64,000 nt of DNA from JAKFWI01 sp031399165 (GCA_031399165.1 JANNOO010000037.1:29395-93394), one strand, 5' to 3'. Numbered from the stretch's first letter, positions 7,715 through 16,704 are shown. Numbers and translations are program-made. The notes: a model not told the origin generated them from the letters alone.

Positions 7715-9367
7715 ATGGCAGCGAAAGTTGTCTCATTCGGCTCTGACGCGCGTGAGCGCATGCTCGCCGGCGTCGATATTCTCGCCAACGCGGTAAAAGT
7801 GACGCTCGGCCCCAAAGGCCGCAACGTCGTCATCGAAAAGAGCTTCGGCGCCCCGCGCACCACCAAGGACGGCGTCACGGTCGCCAAGGAAATCGAACTC
7901 GAAGATAAGTTCATGAACATGGGCGCCCAGCTCATTCGTGAAGTTGCTTCGAAGACCAATGACGAAGCCGGCGATGGCACCACCACCGCCACTGTTCTGG
8001 CGCAAGCCATCGTTCGCGAAGGTATGAAGGCCGTTTCCTCGGGCCGTAACCCGATGGACCTGCGCCGCGGCGTCGATAAAGCCGTTCTCGCCATCGTCGA
8101 AGACCTGAAGGGCCGCGCCCGCAAGGTCAAAGGCTCGGAAGAAATCGCGCAAGTGGGCACGATCTCGGCCAATGGCGACACCAATATCGGCAAGTTCCTC
8201 GCCGATGCGATGGCCAAGGTCGGCAATGAAGGCGTGATCACGGTTGAGGAAGCCAAGAGCCTCGAAACCGAACTCGAGGTCGTCGAAGGCATGCAGTTCG
8301 ACCGCGGCTATCTGTCGGCCTATTTCATTACCAACCCTGACAAGATGGAAGCGATCCTCGAAGATCCAGCCATCCTGCTGTTTGAAAAGAAGCTCTCCAG
8401 CCTGCAGCCGCTGCTCCCCATCCTGGAAGCCGTGGTTCAGAGCGGCAAGCCCCTGCTGATCATCGCTGAAGACGTCGAAGGCGAAGCCCTCGCCACGCTC
8501 GTGGTCAACAAGCTGCGCGGCGGCCTCAAGGTCGCGGCGGTGAAGGCGCCGGGCTTCGGTGATCGCCGCAAGGCCATGCTGGAAGACCTCGCCATCCTCA
8601 CCGGCGGCCAGGTCATCAGCGAAGACCTCGGCATCAAGCTGGAAAACGTCACGGTCGACATGCTCGGCAAGGCCAAGAAGGTCGTGATCAAGAAAGACGA
8701 CACGACAGTCGTCGACGGCCTCGGCGCCAAGAAGGACATCCAAGCCCGCGTCGCTCAAATCCGCGCGCAAATCGAAGAGACCACGTCCGACTATGACAAG
8801 GAAAAGCTGCAGGAACGTCTGGCCAAGCTGGCCGGCGGCGTTGCGGTGATCAAGGTCGGCGGCGCGACGGAAGTCGAAGTCAAAGAGCGCAAGGACCGCG
8901 TTGATGACGCGCTGAACGCCACCCGCGCTGCGGTGGAAGAAGGCATCGTCCCCGGCGGCGGCGTCGCTCTGCTTCGCGCCGCGTTCAAGCTCAACATCAC
9001 GGGCGACAACGAAGACCAGAACGTCGGCATCAACATCAACCGCAAGGCGCTGGAAGCCCCGATCCGTCAGATCGTGGAAAACGCCGGTGTCGAAGGCTCG
9101 ATCGTTGTCGGCAAGCTGCGTGAATCGAAGGACGAAAACTTCGGCTTCAACGCGCAAACCGAAGAATATGTCGACATGCTGAAAGCCGGCATCATCGACC
9201 CGGTGAAAGTCGTACGCACGGCGCTGCAAGACGCAGCCTCGGTCGCCGGCCTGATCATCACGACGGAAGCGACCATCGCGGAAGCCCCGAAGCGTGAAAA
9301 AGGCGGCGGCGGCATGCCCGGCGGTATGGGCGGCGGCATGGGCGGCATGGGCGACATGGATTTCTAA
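7715..9367 (+). CDS. groL: Chaperonin GroEL
   Basis: A 550-aa ATP-dependent folding chaperonin subunit. Conserved blocks are LGPKGRNVVIEKSFG, the nucleotide-binding GDGTTTATVLAQ, and the signature VEEGIVPGGGVALLRA. It ends in the GGM-repeat tail plus DMDF typical of the ring-interior tail. Length is normal. A strong terminator follows at 9422-9453. Confidence 0.99.
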   Translation: MAAKVVSFGSDARERMLAGVDILANAVKVTLGPKGRNVVIEKSFGAPRTTKDGVTVAKEIELEDKFMNMGAQLIREVASKTNDEAGDGTTTATVLAQAIVREGMKAVSSGRNPMDLRRGVDKAVLAIVEDLKGRARKVKGSEEIAQVGTISANGDTNIGKFLADAMAKVGNEGVITVEEAKSLETELEVVEGMQFDRGYLSAYFITNPDKMEAILEDPAILLFEKKLSSLQPLLPILEAVVQSGKPLLIIAEDVEGEALATLVVNKLRGGLKVAAVKAPGFGDRRKAMLEDLAILTGGQVISEDLGIKLENVTVDMLGKAKKVVIKKDDTTVVDGLGAKKDIQARVAQIRAQIEETTSDYDKEKLQERLAKLAGGVAVIKVGGATEVEVKERKDRVDDALNATRAAVEEGIVPGGGVALLRAAFKLNITGDNEDQNVGININRKALEAPIRQIVENAGVEGSIVVGKLRESKDENFGFNAQTEEYVDMLKAGIIDPVKVVRTALQDAASVAGLIITTEATIAEAPKREKGGGGMPGGMGGGMGGMGDMDF

Positions 9368-9421
9368 TCCACGCAGCTCAGTCGACACCAAACAAGGATC
9401 GCTTTCGCAGGCGGTCAACGG

Positions 9422-9453
9422 AAAGGGCGGCGTCGCAAGGCGCCGCCCTTTTT
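9422..9453 (+). terminator. Rho-independent terminator after groEL
   Basis: An 11-bp perfect stem (AAAGGGCGGCG pairing with CGCCGCCCTTT) around an 8-base loop, running into a T-tract. It closes the groES-groEL operon before the restriction-modification island. Confidence 0.9.
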
Positions 9454-9518
9454 GTATTTGCTGACAGGCAATCGCCTGGCCGACTTTGAGCTAGCGGCCC
9501 GACTCAACCGATGATATT

Positions 9519-9532
9519 AAGTGAGAACACTT
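9519..9532 (+). promoter_or_regulatory. Short inverted repeat before the methyltransferase
   Basis: AAGTG-AGAA-CACTT, 5-bp arms with a 4-base spacer, ends 11 bases before the chosen start codon and abuts the GGGGAA ribosome site. It could be an operator through which the methyltransferase or a controller limits expression. No C-protein gene is seen nearby. Confidence 0.3.
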
Positions 9533-9543
9533 GGGGAACAAGT

Positions 9544-10470
9544 ATGCCCGTTGCGCGCCGGACGACCAAGGCTAAGCCGACCCCGTCCAAGCGGGTTTCA
9601 AGCCCCCCTGCGCAGCGGGTTAGTCGCTTAGCGCGGGACTGCGACGCGCTTATGGTCCGTGACGACAATCTTGCCTTCATGAGAACGCTGGCATCAAGCT
9701 CTATCCAGCTGATTGTCACCTCGCCACCTTATAACATCGGCAAATCGTACGAGGCTCGATCGCCTCTAACCTCGTACATTGAAGCCCAAAGCAAGGTGAT
9801 CGCCGAGTGCGTACGACTGCTCAAAGATGGAGGGTCGCTCTGCTGGCAGGTCGGCAATCATGTCCAGTCCGGCGAAATCGTTCCGCTCGATTTAGTTCTT
9901 TATCCAATTTTCAAGCAACATGGCCTTCGCCTTCGCAACCGCATCGTCTGGCACTTCGAACACGGCCTGCATTGCAAAAAGCGTTTGTCTGGAAGGTATG
10001 AAACCATTCTTTGGTTCACCAAAGGCGACGATTATTTGTTCGACGTGGACTCAATTCGAGTCCCGTCGAAATATCCTGGAAAGAAGCACTTCAAAGGCCC
10101 AAAAGCGGGGCAATTATCTGGCAATCCTCTCGGAAAAAATCCCGGCGACGTGTGGATATTTCCAAACGTCAAGTCCAACCATGTTGAAAAAACATCTCAC
10201 CCCTGCCAATTCCCCGTCGAACTTGTTGAGCGCCTGGTCCTTTCCCTGACGTCGCTGGATGACATCGTGCTCGACCCATATATGGGCGTTGGCAGCAGCG
10301 TCGTAGCTGCGCTGAAGCACGGCCGCAAAGGCTACGGCTGCGACGTGATTCAAGAATACGTCGATGTGGCGTGGGAGCGTGTGCATCAACTAAGGGCGGG
10401 CACATTAAGAACACGACCTATGGACCGCCCGGTGTATGACCCGGCAAAGCCCTATGGTGGGCATAGGTGA
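9544..10470 (+). CDS. Type II DNA methyltransferase (beta-class amino-MTase)
   Basis: A ~308-aa site-specific DNA methyltransferase. The catalytic motif IV is TSPPYNIG (about residues 58-65) and the AdoMet-binding FxGxG-type motif is DPYMGVGSS (about 243-251). Catalytic before AdoMet motif, with a target-recognition region between, is the beta-class order. TSPPY fits N4-cytosine or N6-adenine methylation; the BglII/BstYI partner makes N4-cytosine likelier. I prefer ATG 9544 with GGGGAA upstream to ATG 9511, which lacks a ribosome site. It overlaps the endonuclease gene by 4 bp (GTGA). Base composition is visibly AT-richer than the flanks, indicating transfer. Confidence 0.93.
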   Translation: MPVARRTTKAKPTPSKRVSSPPAQRVSRLARDCDALMVRDDNLAFMRTLASSSIQLIVTSPPYNIGKSYEARSPLTSYIEAQSKVIAECVRLLKDGGSLCWQVGNHVQSGEIVPLDLVLYPIFKQHGLRLRNRIVWHFEHGLHCKKRLSGRYETILWFTKGDDYLFDVDSIRVPSKYPGKKHFKGPKAGQLSGNPLGKNPGDVWIFPNVKSNHVEKTSHPCQFPVELVERLVLSLTSLDDIVLDPYMGVGSSVVAALKHGRKGYGCDVIQEYVDVAWERVHQLRAGTLRTRPMDRPVYDPAKPYGGHR

Positions 10471-11078
10471 AAATTGTTGAGTGCTATTCCCACCTAAACG
10501 GGCTTGAGTTTCTGCAAGTTCATAAGCCGGCGCTGTGGACGGAAATCCAAAGCGTTGTCGAATCGCTCGACGCTGAAAAATGCAAGACGAAGGTCTCCAA
10601 AGAGGCTCGAACGCTAGACCAAGTGTTTTATTCGCCCATCGACATGAACGCAGCCATGCAAACGTCGTTCGGGACGCATGGCTGGGTCGAGCGACGTACC
10701 AGTTACTGGGTGACTTCTGATGCGAAGCTAATTCGCAAGACCATGCATATGCAGCCAGCAGAGCAAAAAGCTGAGATTGAGAAGGCAGGACTAACGCCGA
10801 TCTATTCTTATAACCAAACCGACTTCGTAAAGGATCGCGTAGCTGTAGAAGTTCAGTTTGGAAAATACTCGTTTGTCGCTTACGACCTGTTTGTAAAACA
10901 CATGGCGTTTTACGTTGGCGATGTAATCGACGTTGGGGTCGAAATCCTCGCAATGAAGTCACTGCAAAGTGAGATGTCGTCAGGCGTCGCCTATTATGAG
11001 GGCGAGCTATACAACCTCATTCGCGAAGGCAGAGGCGTCCCCGCTGTCCCGCTCATCCTAATTGGCGTGGCACAATAA
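10467..11078 (+). CDS. BstYI/BglII-family type II restriction endonuclease
   Basis: A 203-aa endonuclease starting at GTG 10467. The segment QTDFVKDRVAVEVQFGKY carries the BglII/BstYI active-site pattern D-x8-E-x-Q at Asp119, Glu128 and Gln130, and the protein has about the length known for BstYI. Family members cut RGATCY or AGATCT, so cleavage of an R-GATC-Y type site is inferred. The gene overlaps the methyltransferase by 4 bp, as expected for a coupled restriction-modification pair, and shares its lower GC content. Confidence 0.85.
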   Translation: MKIVECYSHLNGLEFLQVHKPALWTEIQSVVESLDAEKCKTKVSKEARTLDQVFYSPIDMNAAMQTSFGTHGWVERRTSYWVTSDAKLIRKTMHMQPAEQKAEIEKAGLTPIYSYNQTDFVKDRVAVEVQFGKYSFVAYDLFVKHMAFYVGDVIDVGVEILAMKSLQSEMSSGVAYYEGELYNLIREGRGVPAVPLILIGVAQ

Positions 11079-11082
11079 AGCG

Positions 11083-11331
11083 TCAGACATAAGCGCCGGT
11101 TACAGCATCTCGCTCACGGGTTATCTTCGGCTCCATCTCGGCGTTGCATGAGGGGCATTTGTCGTTGCAATCGGCGTCGTGGAGATCAACCCATTCTTCG
11201 CCACAAGGACATGCGAAGAAACGCTCGAAATAAACTCCAAACTCAGGCGGCCACGGCGGATCGAATCCGTCGGGATTGCTGACTGAGTCCAGCCATTGCG
11301 GCGCCTCCGAAGGCGTTTTGATCTTCTTCAC
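11083..11331 (-). CDS. Small zinc-ribbon-like protein
   Basis: An 82-aa protein with four cysteines in two pairs (ACPCGEEW ... DKCPSCNAEM), an arrangement that could bind zinc. I placed the start at GTG 11331 because AAAGGAG lies 6 bases before it; the upstream ATG at 11382 has no such site. It is convergent with the endonuclease gene (4-bp gap) and may be cargo of the same island. No function recognised. Confidence 0.6.
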   Translation of the reverse strand: MKKIKTPSEAPQWLDSVSNPDGFDPPWPPEFGVYFERFFACPCGEEWVDLHDADCNDKCPSCNAEMEPKITRERDAVTGAYV

Positions 11332-11356
11332 TAGAATCTCCTTTATCGCACCAACT

Positions 11357-11791
11357 CTAACGCTTCGCCTTCTTATCCCCATTCAGCGCCGCCGCCTCGC
11401 GAACGAGCGCCTTCAGCGCCTTCTCATTGATCTTGTCGCCCTCGTGGATATCGATCGCGCGCCGCGCATTGCCTTCGAGGCTGGCGTTGAACAGGCCAGA
11501 CGGATCGTCGAGCGCGGCGCCTTTGGCGAAGGTCAGCTTCACGTAGGTCTTGTACGTCTCGCCCGTGGTGATGATGCCTCCATGCTCCCACACCGGCACG
11601 CCGCGCCACTTCCACGTCTCGACGACATCGGGAACCGCCTGCTTGATGATCTCGCGCACGCGCGCCAGCGTCTCGCCGCGCCAATCTCCCAAGTCCGCAA
11701 TCCGCTCGTCGATCAATTTCGAGGGAGAAGCTTCGGCTTTTGCTTTCGTCACGGCGCTCTTCACCGTCGTTTTCTTCATGGACATATCCAT
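11357..11791 (-). CDS. DUF1801 domain protein (YdhG-like)
   Basis: A 144-aa protein with the DUF1801 pattern: LIDERIADLGDWRG, then ETWKWRGVPVWEHGGII, then TYVKLTFAKGAALDDPSGLFNA. The fold is small and its biochemical role is unknown. The N-terminus is Lys/Ala-rich. GGAG lies 8 bases before ATG 11791; an internal ATG at 11779 is an alternative start. Confidence 0.8.
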   Translation of the reverse strand: MDMSMKKTTVKSAVTKAKAEASPSKLIDERIADLGDWRGETLARVREIIKQAVPDVVETWKWRGVPVWEHGGIITTGETYKTYVKLTFAKGAALDDPSGLFNASLEGNARRAIDIHEGDKINEKALKALVREAAALNGDKKAKR

Positions 11792-11942
11792 GGCTTCGCT
11801 CCGCGCCCCCGTAAACGGGGGAGGATAAAGTCATCGCTATCCGACAACGCGCCTTTGCAAAACACAAGCGCGCCAAAGTCTTTTCCCGCGCATAGCCAGA
11901 TCAATCCGACCCACCTCCGCGCGGGCATATGATCCTCGCGGA

Positions 11943-12398
11943 ATGAAGCACACGCCCCGCCCCCTACTGCTGTCAGAGCAACGCCTTGCGCGCCTCAGCC
12001 TCTGGCTGGCGCTTACGGTTACGTGGTTTGTGGCGCATGTGCTGGCGCGGCTTGCGCCGCATGCGGCGGCGCGCGTTCTTACGGAGCACGCCCGTTATGC
12101 GCGTTTGATTCTGGTGGTGCGCGCGGTTAGGGCCGCCGCGTTTCGCCGTGGATTTATTCACGCAGACATGCGCCGCCTTACCTGCCGCGCCGTCGCCGGC
12201 CCCGCGTTACGCCGCGCCCTGCGCTCGGCAAGCGCCCTATGCGATGCGCTCGCCGCGCCTGAGCGCTGGATCGCGCAGATCGTGCGCCGGCTGAAGCGCG
12301 GTTTCACGAAACTGCGCGCCCTGCCAGCGCCGCGCCGCACGCGCATAAGCGCGCCAACGTTTGCGCCGAATTCGGCGCGCGTCATCAATTCATCCTAG
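11943..12398 (+). CDS. Hypothetical basic protein with one hydrophobic helix
   Basis: A 151-aa open frame whose residues ~19-42 are hydrophobic (LSLWLALTVTWFVAHVLA) and whose remainder is rich in Arg and Ala. No family recognised. It fills a gap between divergent DUF1801 and convergent DAHP synthase. High GC makes long chance frames common here, so its reality is uncertain. Confidence 0.45.
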   Translation: MKHTPRPLLLSEQRLARLSLWLALTVTWFVAHVLARLAPHAAARVLTEHARYARLILVVRAVRAAAFRRGFIHADMRRLTCRAVAGPALRRALRSASALCDALAAPERWIAQIVRRLKRGFTKLRALPAPRRTRISAPTFAPNSARVINSS

Positions 12399-12465
12399 GC
12401 TGATCACGGCGCACAAATAAAACGGCAACACGCCCGCGCTCAAACGCGGCGGCGCCTGTGCACGC

Positions 12466-13860
12466 CTAGCCTGCCGCAGCCTTCCGCGCCTCGGCCCGAT
12501 CGGCGTGCAGTTTGTCGGCGACCAGGAACGCAAGCTCCAGCGCCTGCTCTCCGTTCAGGCGCGGATCGCACGCGGTGTCATAGCGTTCGGAGAGGCCCTC
12601 GACCGTAATCGCCGAGCCGCCGCCCAGGCATTCGGTGACGTTCTGGCCGGTCATCTCGACATGCACGCCGCCGGGATAGGCGCCTTCGGCCGGCAGCGCG
12701 TCCATGAACGCGCGCACTTCGGCCATCACCGCGTTGAACGGGCGCGTCTTGTAGCCCGTTGCGGTTTTCACCGTGTTGCCGTGCATCGGATCGCAGGACC
12801 AAACCACATTACGGCCTTCCTTCACCACCGCGCGCACCAGTTTCGGCAGACCCGCCGTCACCTTCTCGGCGCCGAAGCGCGTGATCAAGGTAAGCCGGCC
12901 AGGCTCGTTCTCCGGATTGAGCGCATCGATCAGGGGCAGCAGGTCGTCGGCTTCCAACGTCGGCCCGCATTTCATGCCGATCGGATTTTTCACGCCCTTG
13001 AGAAATTCGACATGCGCCCCGTCAAGCTGGCGGGTGCGGTCTCCGATCCAGAGGAAATGCGCACTGGTGTCGACAAATGTGCCCGGCGCAGCGGTGGAAT
13101 CTTCGCGGGTCATCGCCTCTTCGTAGCCGAGCAGCAGCGCCTCATGGCTGGTGTAGAAATCCACACTGCGCATTTGCGGCGCGCTTTCCGGCGTGATGCC
13201 GCACGCTTCCATGAAGCGCACGGCTTCATCGATGCGGTTGGCCATTTCGAAATAGCGCGCGCCCGCCCCGCCCTTGCGGGTGAAGTCGAGCATCCATTGG
13301 CGCACGCGGTGCAGATCGGCATAGCCGCCATCGGCCAGCGCACGAATGAAATTCAGGGTCGAGGCCGATTGCGAATACGCCGTCAGCAGCCGCTGCGGAT
13401 CGGGCACGCGCGCCGCGGCGGTGAATTCCTCGCCATTGATGTTGTCGCCGCGATAGCTCGGCAGCGTAACACCATTGATCGTCTCGATCGGCTCGCTGCG
13501 CGGCTTGGCGAACTGGCCGGCGATGCGGCCGACTTTCACCACCGATTTGCCGCCGGCGAAGGTCAGCACTACCGCCATCTGCATCAGCACGCGGAACGTG
13601 TCGCGAATCTTGTTGGTGTCGAATTCCTTAAAGCTTTCGGCGCAATCGCCGCCCTGCAGCAGAAACGATTTGCCGTTCGCGACGTCGGCCAGGCGCGCCT
13701 TCAGCGCCCGCACTTCTCCGGCCGAAACCAGCGGCGGAAACGCCCGCAGGGTGTCCTCCACACGCGCCAGCGCGCCGGTGTCAGGGTAGTCATTCGGAAT
13801 GTGTTTGGCCGGCCGGCTCCGCCAGGAGCCCGGCCGCCAGGCCGAGGGCATCTGCTTCAT
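12466..13860 (-). CDS. Class II DAHP synthase (first step of the shikimate pathway)
   Basis: A 464-aa 3-deoxy-7-phosphoheptulonate synthase condensing phosphoenolpyruvate with erythrose 4-phosphate. Class II markers are FLLQGGDCAESF, KVGRIAGQFAKPRS, the MKCGPT block and WSCDPMHGNT. Length is normal for bacterial class II enzymes. ATG 13860 is used; ATG at residue 4 is equally possible. A GGTTTAAACC palindrome lies upstream at 13912-13921, between it and the divergent kinase gene. Confidence 0.95.
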   Translation of the reverse strand: MKQMPSAWRPGSWRSRPAKHIPNDYPDTGALARVEDTLRAFPPLVSAGEVRALKARLADVANGKSFLLQGGDCAESFKEFDTNKIRDTFRVLMQMAVVLTFAGGKSVVKVGRIAGQFAKPRSEPIETINGVTLPSYRGDNINGEEFTAAARVPDPQRLLTAYSQSASTLNFIRALADGGYADLHRVRQWMLDFTRKGGAGARYFEMANRIDEAVRFMEACGITPESAPQMRSVDFYTSHEALLLGYEEAMTREDSTAAPGTFVDTSAHFLWIGDRTRQLDGAHVEFLKGVKNPIGMKCGPTLEADDLLPLIDALNPENEPGRLTLITRFGAEKVTAGLPKLVRAVVKEGRNVVWSCDPMHGNTVKTATGYKTRPFNAVMAEVRAFMDALPAEGAYPGGVHVEMTGQNVTECLGGGSAITVEGLSERYDTACDPRLNGEQALELAFLVADKLHADRAEARKAAAG

Positions 13861-13963
13861 AGAGGGTTAAATAGCGTCTTTCAGGCGCGAGACCAGCCTG
13901 GCGGTAAACGCGGTTTAAACCTCTTTCGTCTATCGATGGCCGAAAGGGTCCCAGGGGAGCCGT

Positions 13964-16048
13964 ATGCTTACGGAAGAAATCCGGCGTGACGGCGCGCCTA
14001 TCGGGCCAGAAGCCACTTGCGCGGAGGCCCGCCTGGTCATTGCCGATTACGCGCCGGCGATCGCCATCGTCGACCGTAATGAAAAGCCGATCGGGCTGGT
14101 TTCCCGCGCCGCCTTGTTCGCCGCCAACCCCGATCGCCCGATCACCGCCCTGGCCGACAGCGCGCCCCTGATCATCGACGCATCAGCCGATATCGCCGAG
14201 GTGGAGGCGCGGCTCCTGGGTCATCCCCACGCCCTCGGCGCTGGCTTTATCATCGTCGAGGCCGGCCGCTACGCCGCCATCGGAGACGCGGTGGCGACGC
14301 TGCGCCAGGCGGCCCAAACACGCGCGCGCGCCTTGCATTGTCAGAACGTCGCGCTGCACAGCGGCGACGCCACGATCTGGGCGATCGACTATGCCGGACG
14401 GCGCCTCATCGGGGCCGAACGCATCGCCGAACTGTTCGGATGGCCGATCACGTTTTCCGATTTCGCGCGTGAATGGCGCTTCGTGCCAGCCTCCCACAGG
14501 GAGTCTTTTCAGGCTGCAATGGAAGCGGCGCGAAAAGACGGGCGCTTCCATTTCCAGCACACGCTGCTCAAGCCGGACGGCGCGCGCGTCTGCTTCGAGC
14601 ATTGCGCCCATGTGACCTTCGACGAAACCGGCGCGCCGCTCGCCGCCCACTTTCTCAGCTCCGACATAAGCCACCGCTTCAGCGCCATATCGGCGATGGA
14701 ATCCGTGATCGAACAGATCGGGGCCATTGACGAGGACGACAAAAGTACCATCGAGGCCATGAACAGCAGGCTGGCCGAACATGGCCTGTTAACGCCGCAG
14801 ATGATGCTGCAGCGCTCCTTGCAGCGCCTGACCAACGCGCTCAGGCATCTAGAACAGCGCAACGAATTGCTGGTCGCCGCGATGGCCGAGGCCGAACGCG
14901 CCAATGCCGCCAAAACCCAATTCCTGGCCAATGTCAGCCACGAATTGCGCACGCCGCTCAACGCGATCCTGGGCTACAGCGAAATTCTCGAGGAAGACCT
15001 CTCCGCAGCAAATCTCGAAACACCCGCGCAGGACGCCCAGCGCATTCGCGGCGCCGCCCGCCATCTTCTGCACCTGATCAACGGCCTGCTCGATCTTTCG
15101 AAGGTCGAAGCGGGCAAGATGGATGTCAACGTCGAGACGTTCGACCTTCGCGATGCGCTCAGCCGGACGATCGACACGATCCGCCCGCTGGCGCATAAAT
15201 CGGGCAACAGCATCGAAGTGGAGCTTGCTGACGATCTCGGCCAGGCGGACACGGACCACGTCAAGCTGAACCAATGCCTGCTCAATCTGCTCTCCAACGC
15301 CTGCAAATTCACCAAGGGCGGTCAGGTGAGTCTGTCTGCGCACCGTGACGGCGACCGGCTGGTGTTCGAAGTCGCCGACACCGGCATCGGCATGACAAAC
15401 GCCCAAGCCGAGCAAATCTTCAAACCGTTCATGCAGGCAGACGGGCTCACCACGCACCGCTTTGGCGGCACCGGCCTGGGCCTTGCCATCACGCGAGAAA
15501 TGGCGCGCCTGCTCGGCGGCGATGTGTCGGTGATCACCGCGCCGGGGCGGGGTTCGACCTTTAGGCTTACCGCACTGGCGCAGCTCGGCCGGCCGATGGC
15601 CGCCGCCCAAGCGGCCGCGACAGAAAAAGACCACGACCGCCTGCTGGCCCTTGTCGTCGATGCCGATCCGTCCGTGCAGGAAACCGCCCGCCGCGGCATG
15701 AGCCGGCTTGGCTTTGGCGTGCGCGGCGCATCCAGCACGGAAGCAGCGCTCACCATCATGCGCGAACGGCGCCCGTCGATTGTGGTTCTGGGCGCCGCCG
15801 AGCTTGGCGCGCCTGACCTTACCCTGCTTGAACAGATCAAAACCGATCCCGCGCTGCGCGACACGCCCGTGATCGTGCTCGGCGCACCGGCGGGGCGCGA
15901 ACGGGCCATTACCTTGGGCGCGTGCGAGCACATTCCCAAACCGATCGATCACGAAGCGTTGGCCGCCGCCGCCGTGCGTTACGCTGATTTTAACCCGATT
16001 GTGGGAATATCATCGGCCACAGCCGCGCGCGCAGCGAACGCGGCATAG
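13964..16048 (+). CDS. Hybrid PAS sensor histidine kinase with degenerate receiver
   Basis: A 694-aa protein with no obvious membrane segment. The N-terminal ~100 residues resemble a CBS-like pair, followed by a PAS-like region (~115-235). HisKA carries the phospho-acceptor His326 in NVSHELRTPLNAILGY; the HATPase has NLLSNACKFT, DTGIGM and FGGTGLGLAI. The C-terminal ~120 residues are receiver-like and keep VVDAD and the PKP lysine, but the phospho-acceptor position reads IVVLGAAEL (Gly near 610 instead of Asp). Phosphate probably goes to the separate receiver encoded 12 bp downstream. Confidence 0.93.
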   Translation: MLTEEIRRDGAPIGPEATCAEARLVIADYAPAIAIVDRNEKPIGLVSRAALFAANPDRPITALADSAPLIIDASADIAEVEARLLGHPHALGAGFIIVEAGRYAAIGDAVATLRQAAQTRARALHCQNVALHSGDATIWAIDYAGRRLIGAERIAELFGWPITFSDFAREWRFVPASHRESFQAAMEAARKDGRFHFQHTLLKPDGARVCFEHCAHVTFDETGAPLAAHFLSSDISHRFSAISAMESVIEQIGAIDEDDKSTIEAMNSRLAEHGLLTPQMMLQRSLQRLTNALRHLEQRNELLVAAMAEAERANAAKTQFLANVSHELRTPLNAILGYSEILEEDLSAANLETPAQDAQRIRGAARHLLHLINGLLDLSKVEAGKMDVNVETFDLRDALSRTIDTIRPLAHKSGNSIEVELADDLGQADTDHVKLNQCLLNLLSNACKFTKGGQVSLSAHRDGDRLVFEVADTGIGMTNAQAEQIFKPFMQADGLTTHRFGGTGLGLAITREMARLLGGDVSVITAPGRGSTFRLTALAQLGRPMAAAQAAATEKDHDRLLALVVDADPSVQETARRGMSRLGFGVRGASSTEAALTIMRERRPSIVVLGAAELGAPDLTLLEQIKTDPALRDTPVIVLGAPAGRERAITLGACEHIPKPIDHEALAAAAVRYADFNPIVGISSATAARAANAA

Positions 16049-16060
16049 AGAGGAAGCGCC

Positions 16061-16429
16061 ATGCGCGTGCTTTTGGCTGAAGATAACGCGGACAACCGCG
16101 AAATGCTTGCCCGGCGTCTTGAGCGGCGCGGCTTCACTGTCGATGTCGCCGAAGACGGCGCGCTCGCGGTTGCGGCGGCCAACAATAACCGCCCTGACGT
16201 GGTGTTGATGGACGTGTCCATGCCCGTAATGTCTGGCCTTGAAGCCACGCGCGCGCTGCGCGCCGCGCCAGGCACCGCCGATCTGAAGATCATAGCCCTC
16301 ACCGCCCACGCCATGGCGTCCGCGCGAGAGGAATGCATGGCGGCCGGCTGCGACGCCTTCGCCACCAAGCCCGTCGATTTCGCAGCGTTACTGGAAACGA
16401 TCGAAGCGGTGGTCGGCAAGCAGGGCTGA
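16061..16429 (+). CDS. Single-domain response regulator (DivK-like)
   Basis: A 122-aa stand-alone receiver. Acidic pocket LAEDN, phospho-acceptor Asp51 in VVLMDVSMPVMSG, Thr in ALTAHAM and Lys in ATKPVDF are all present. It has no output domain, like DivK or CpdR. Only 12 bp separate it from the hybrid kinase whose own receiver has lost its Asp, so it is the likely phosphate recipient. Confidence 0.93.
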   Translation: MRVLLAEDNADNREMLARRLERRGFTVDVAEDGALAVAAANNNRPDVVLMDVSMPVMSGLEATRALRAAPGTADLKIIALTAHAMASAREECMAAGCDAFATKPVDFAALLETIEAVVGKQG

Positions 16430-16483
16430 TCCACCGGGCGTAGCCGCCTTTGCGTATGTCTCCATAATTACGCGCGCCATTTA

Positions 16484-16540
16484 CCCTTCCGTAGGGAGGG
16501 TGGCGAAGACGCAATCTGAGCGGGTGGAGTGTTGCGGTGA
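16484..16540. repeat. Single copy of the dispersed palindromic repeat
   Basis: CCCTTCCGTAGGGAGGG followed by TGGCGAAGACGCAATCTGAG and a GGGTGGAGTGTTG block. This is the same arrangement as the repeat at 43916-44070, with several substitutions. It lies just downstream of the response-regulator gene. The rest of the 340-bp gap (16541-16769) contains a palindrome and a probable promoter for the TonB receptor. Confidence 0.7.
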
Positions 16541-16683
16541 GTTCGCTCAGCGCGGCAGTGGCCCAGGCCGCGATCCGTCCCGGTTCATGTTCGGATGCTC
16601 GAACAGCCGGCCCCGTCCGTTTGAACGCAGACGCATCGCCACCGACGGCTTGTCACGCTGACCGCTTCCCCGCGCGCTCCGAA

Positions 16684-16704
16684 GGTTTCGAGACCCTCGA
16701 AACC
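16684..16704. promoter_or_regulatory. Perfect 9-bp inverted repeat upstream of TonB receptor
   Basis: GGTTTCGAG-ACC-CTCGAAACC, a 21-bp palindrome without mismatches. Downstream lies a possible promoter, TTGCCT and TAAGTA with a 17-base spacer (about 16714-16742), then GGGGGA before the receptor start. The position fits an operator for a dimeric repressor, possibly the TetR regulator encoded after the receptor. Regulator identity is inference. Confidence 0.45.

Noticed and set aside
7733..9418. 561-codon open frame antisense to groEL
   Set aside because: It mirrors the codon pattern of groEL; high GC opens the complementary frame. No family features.
12505..13989. 494-codon plus-strand frame over DAHP synthase
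   Set aside because: Complement of a well-conserved enzyme gene.
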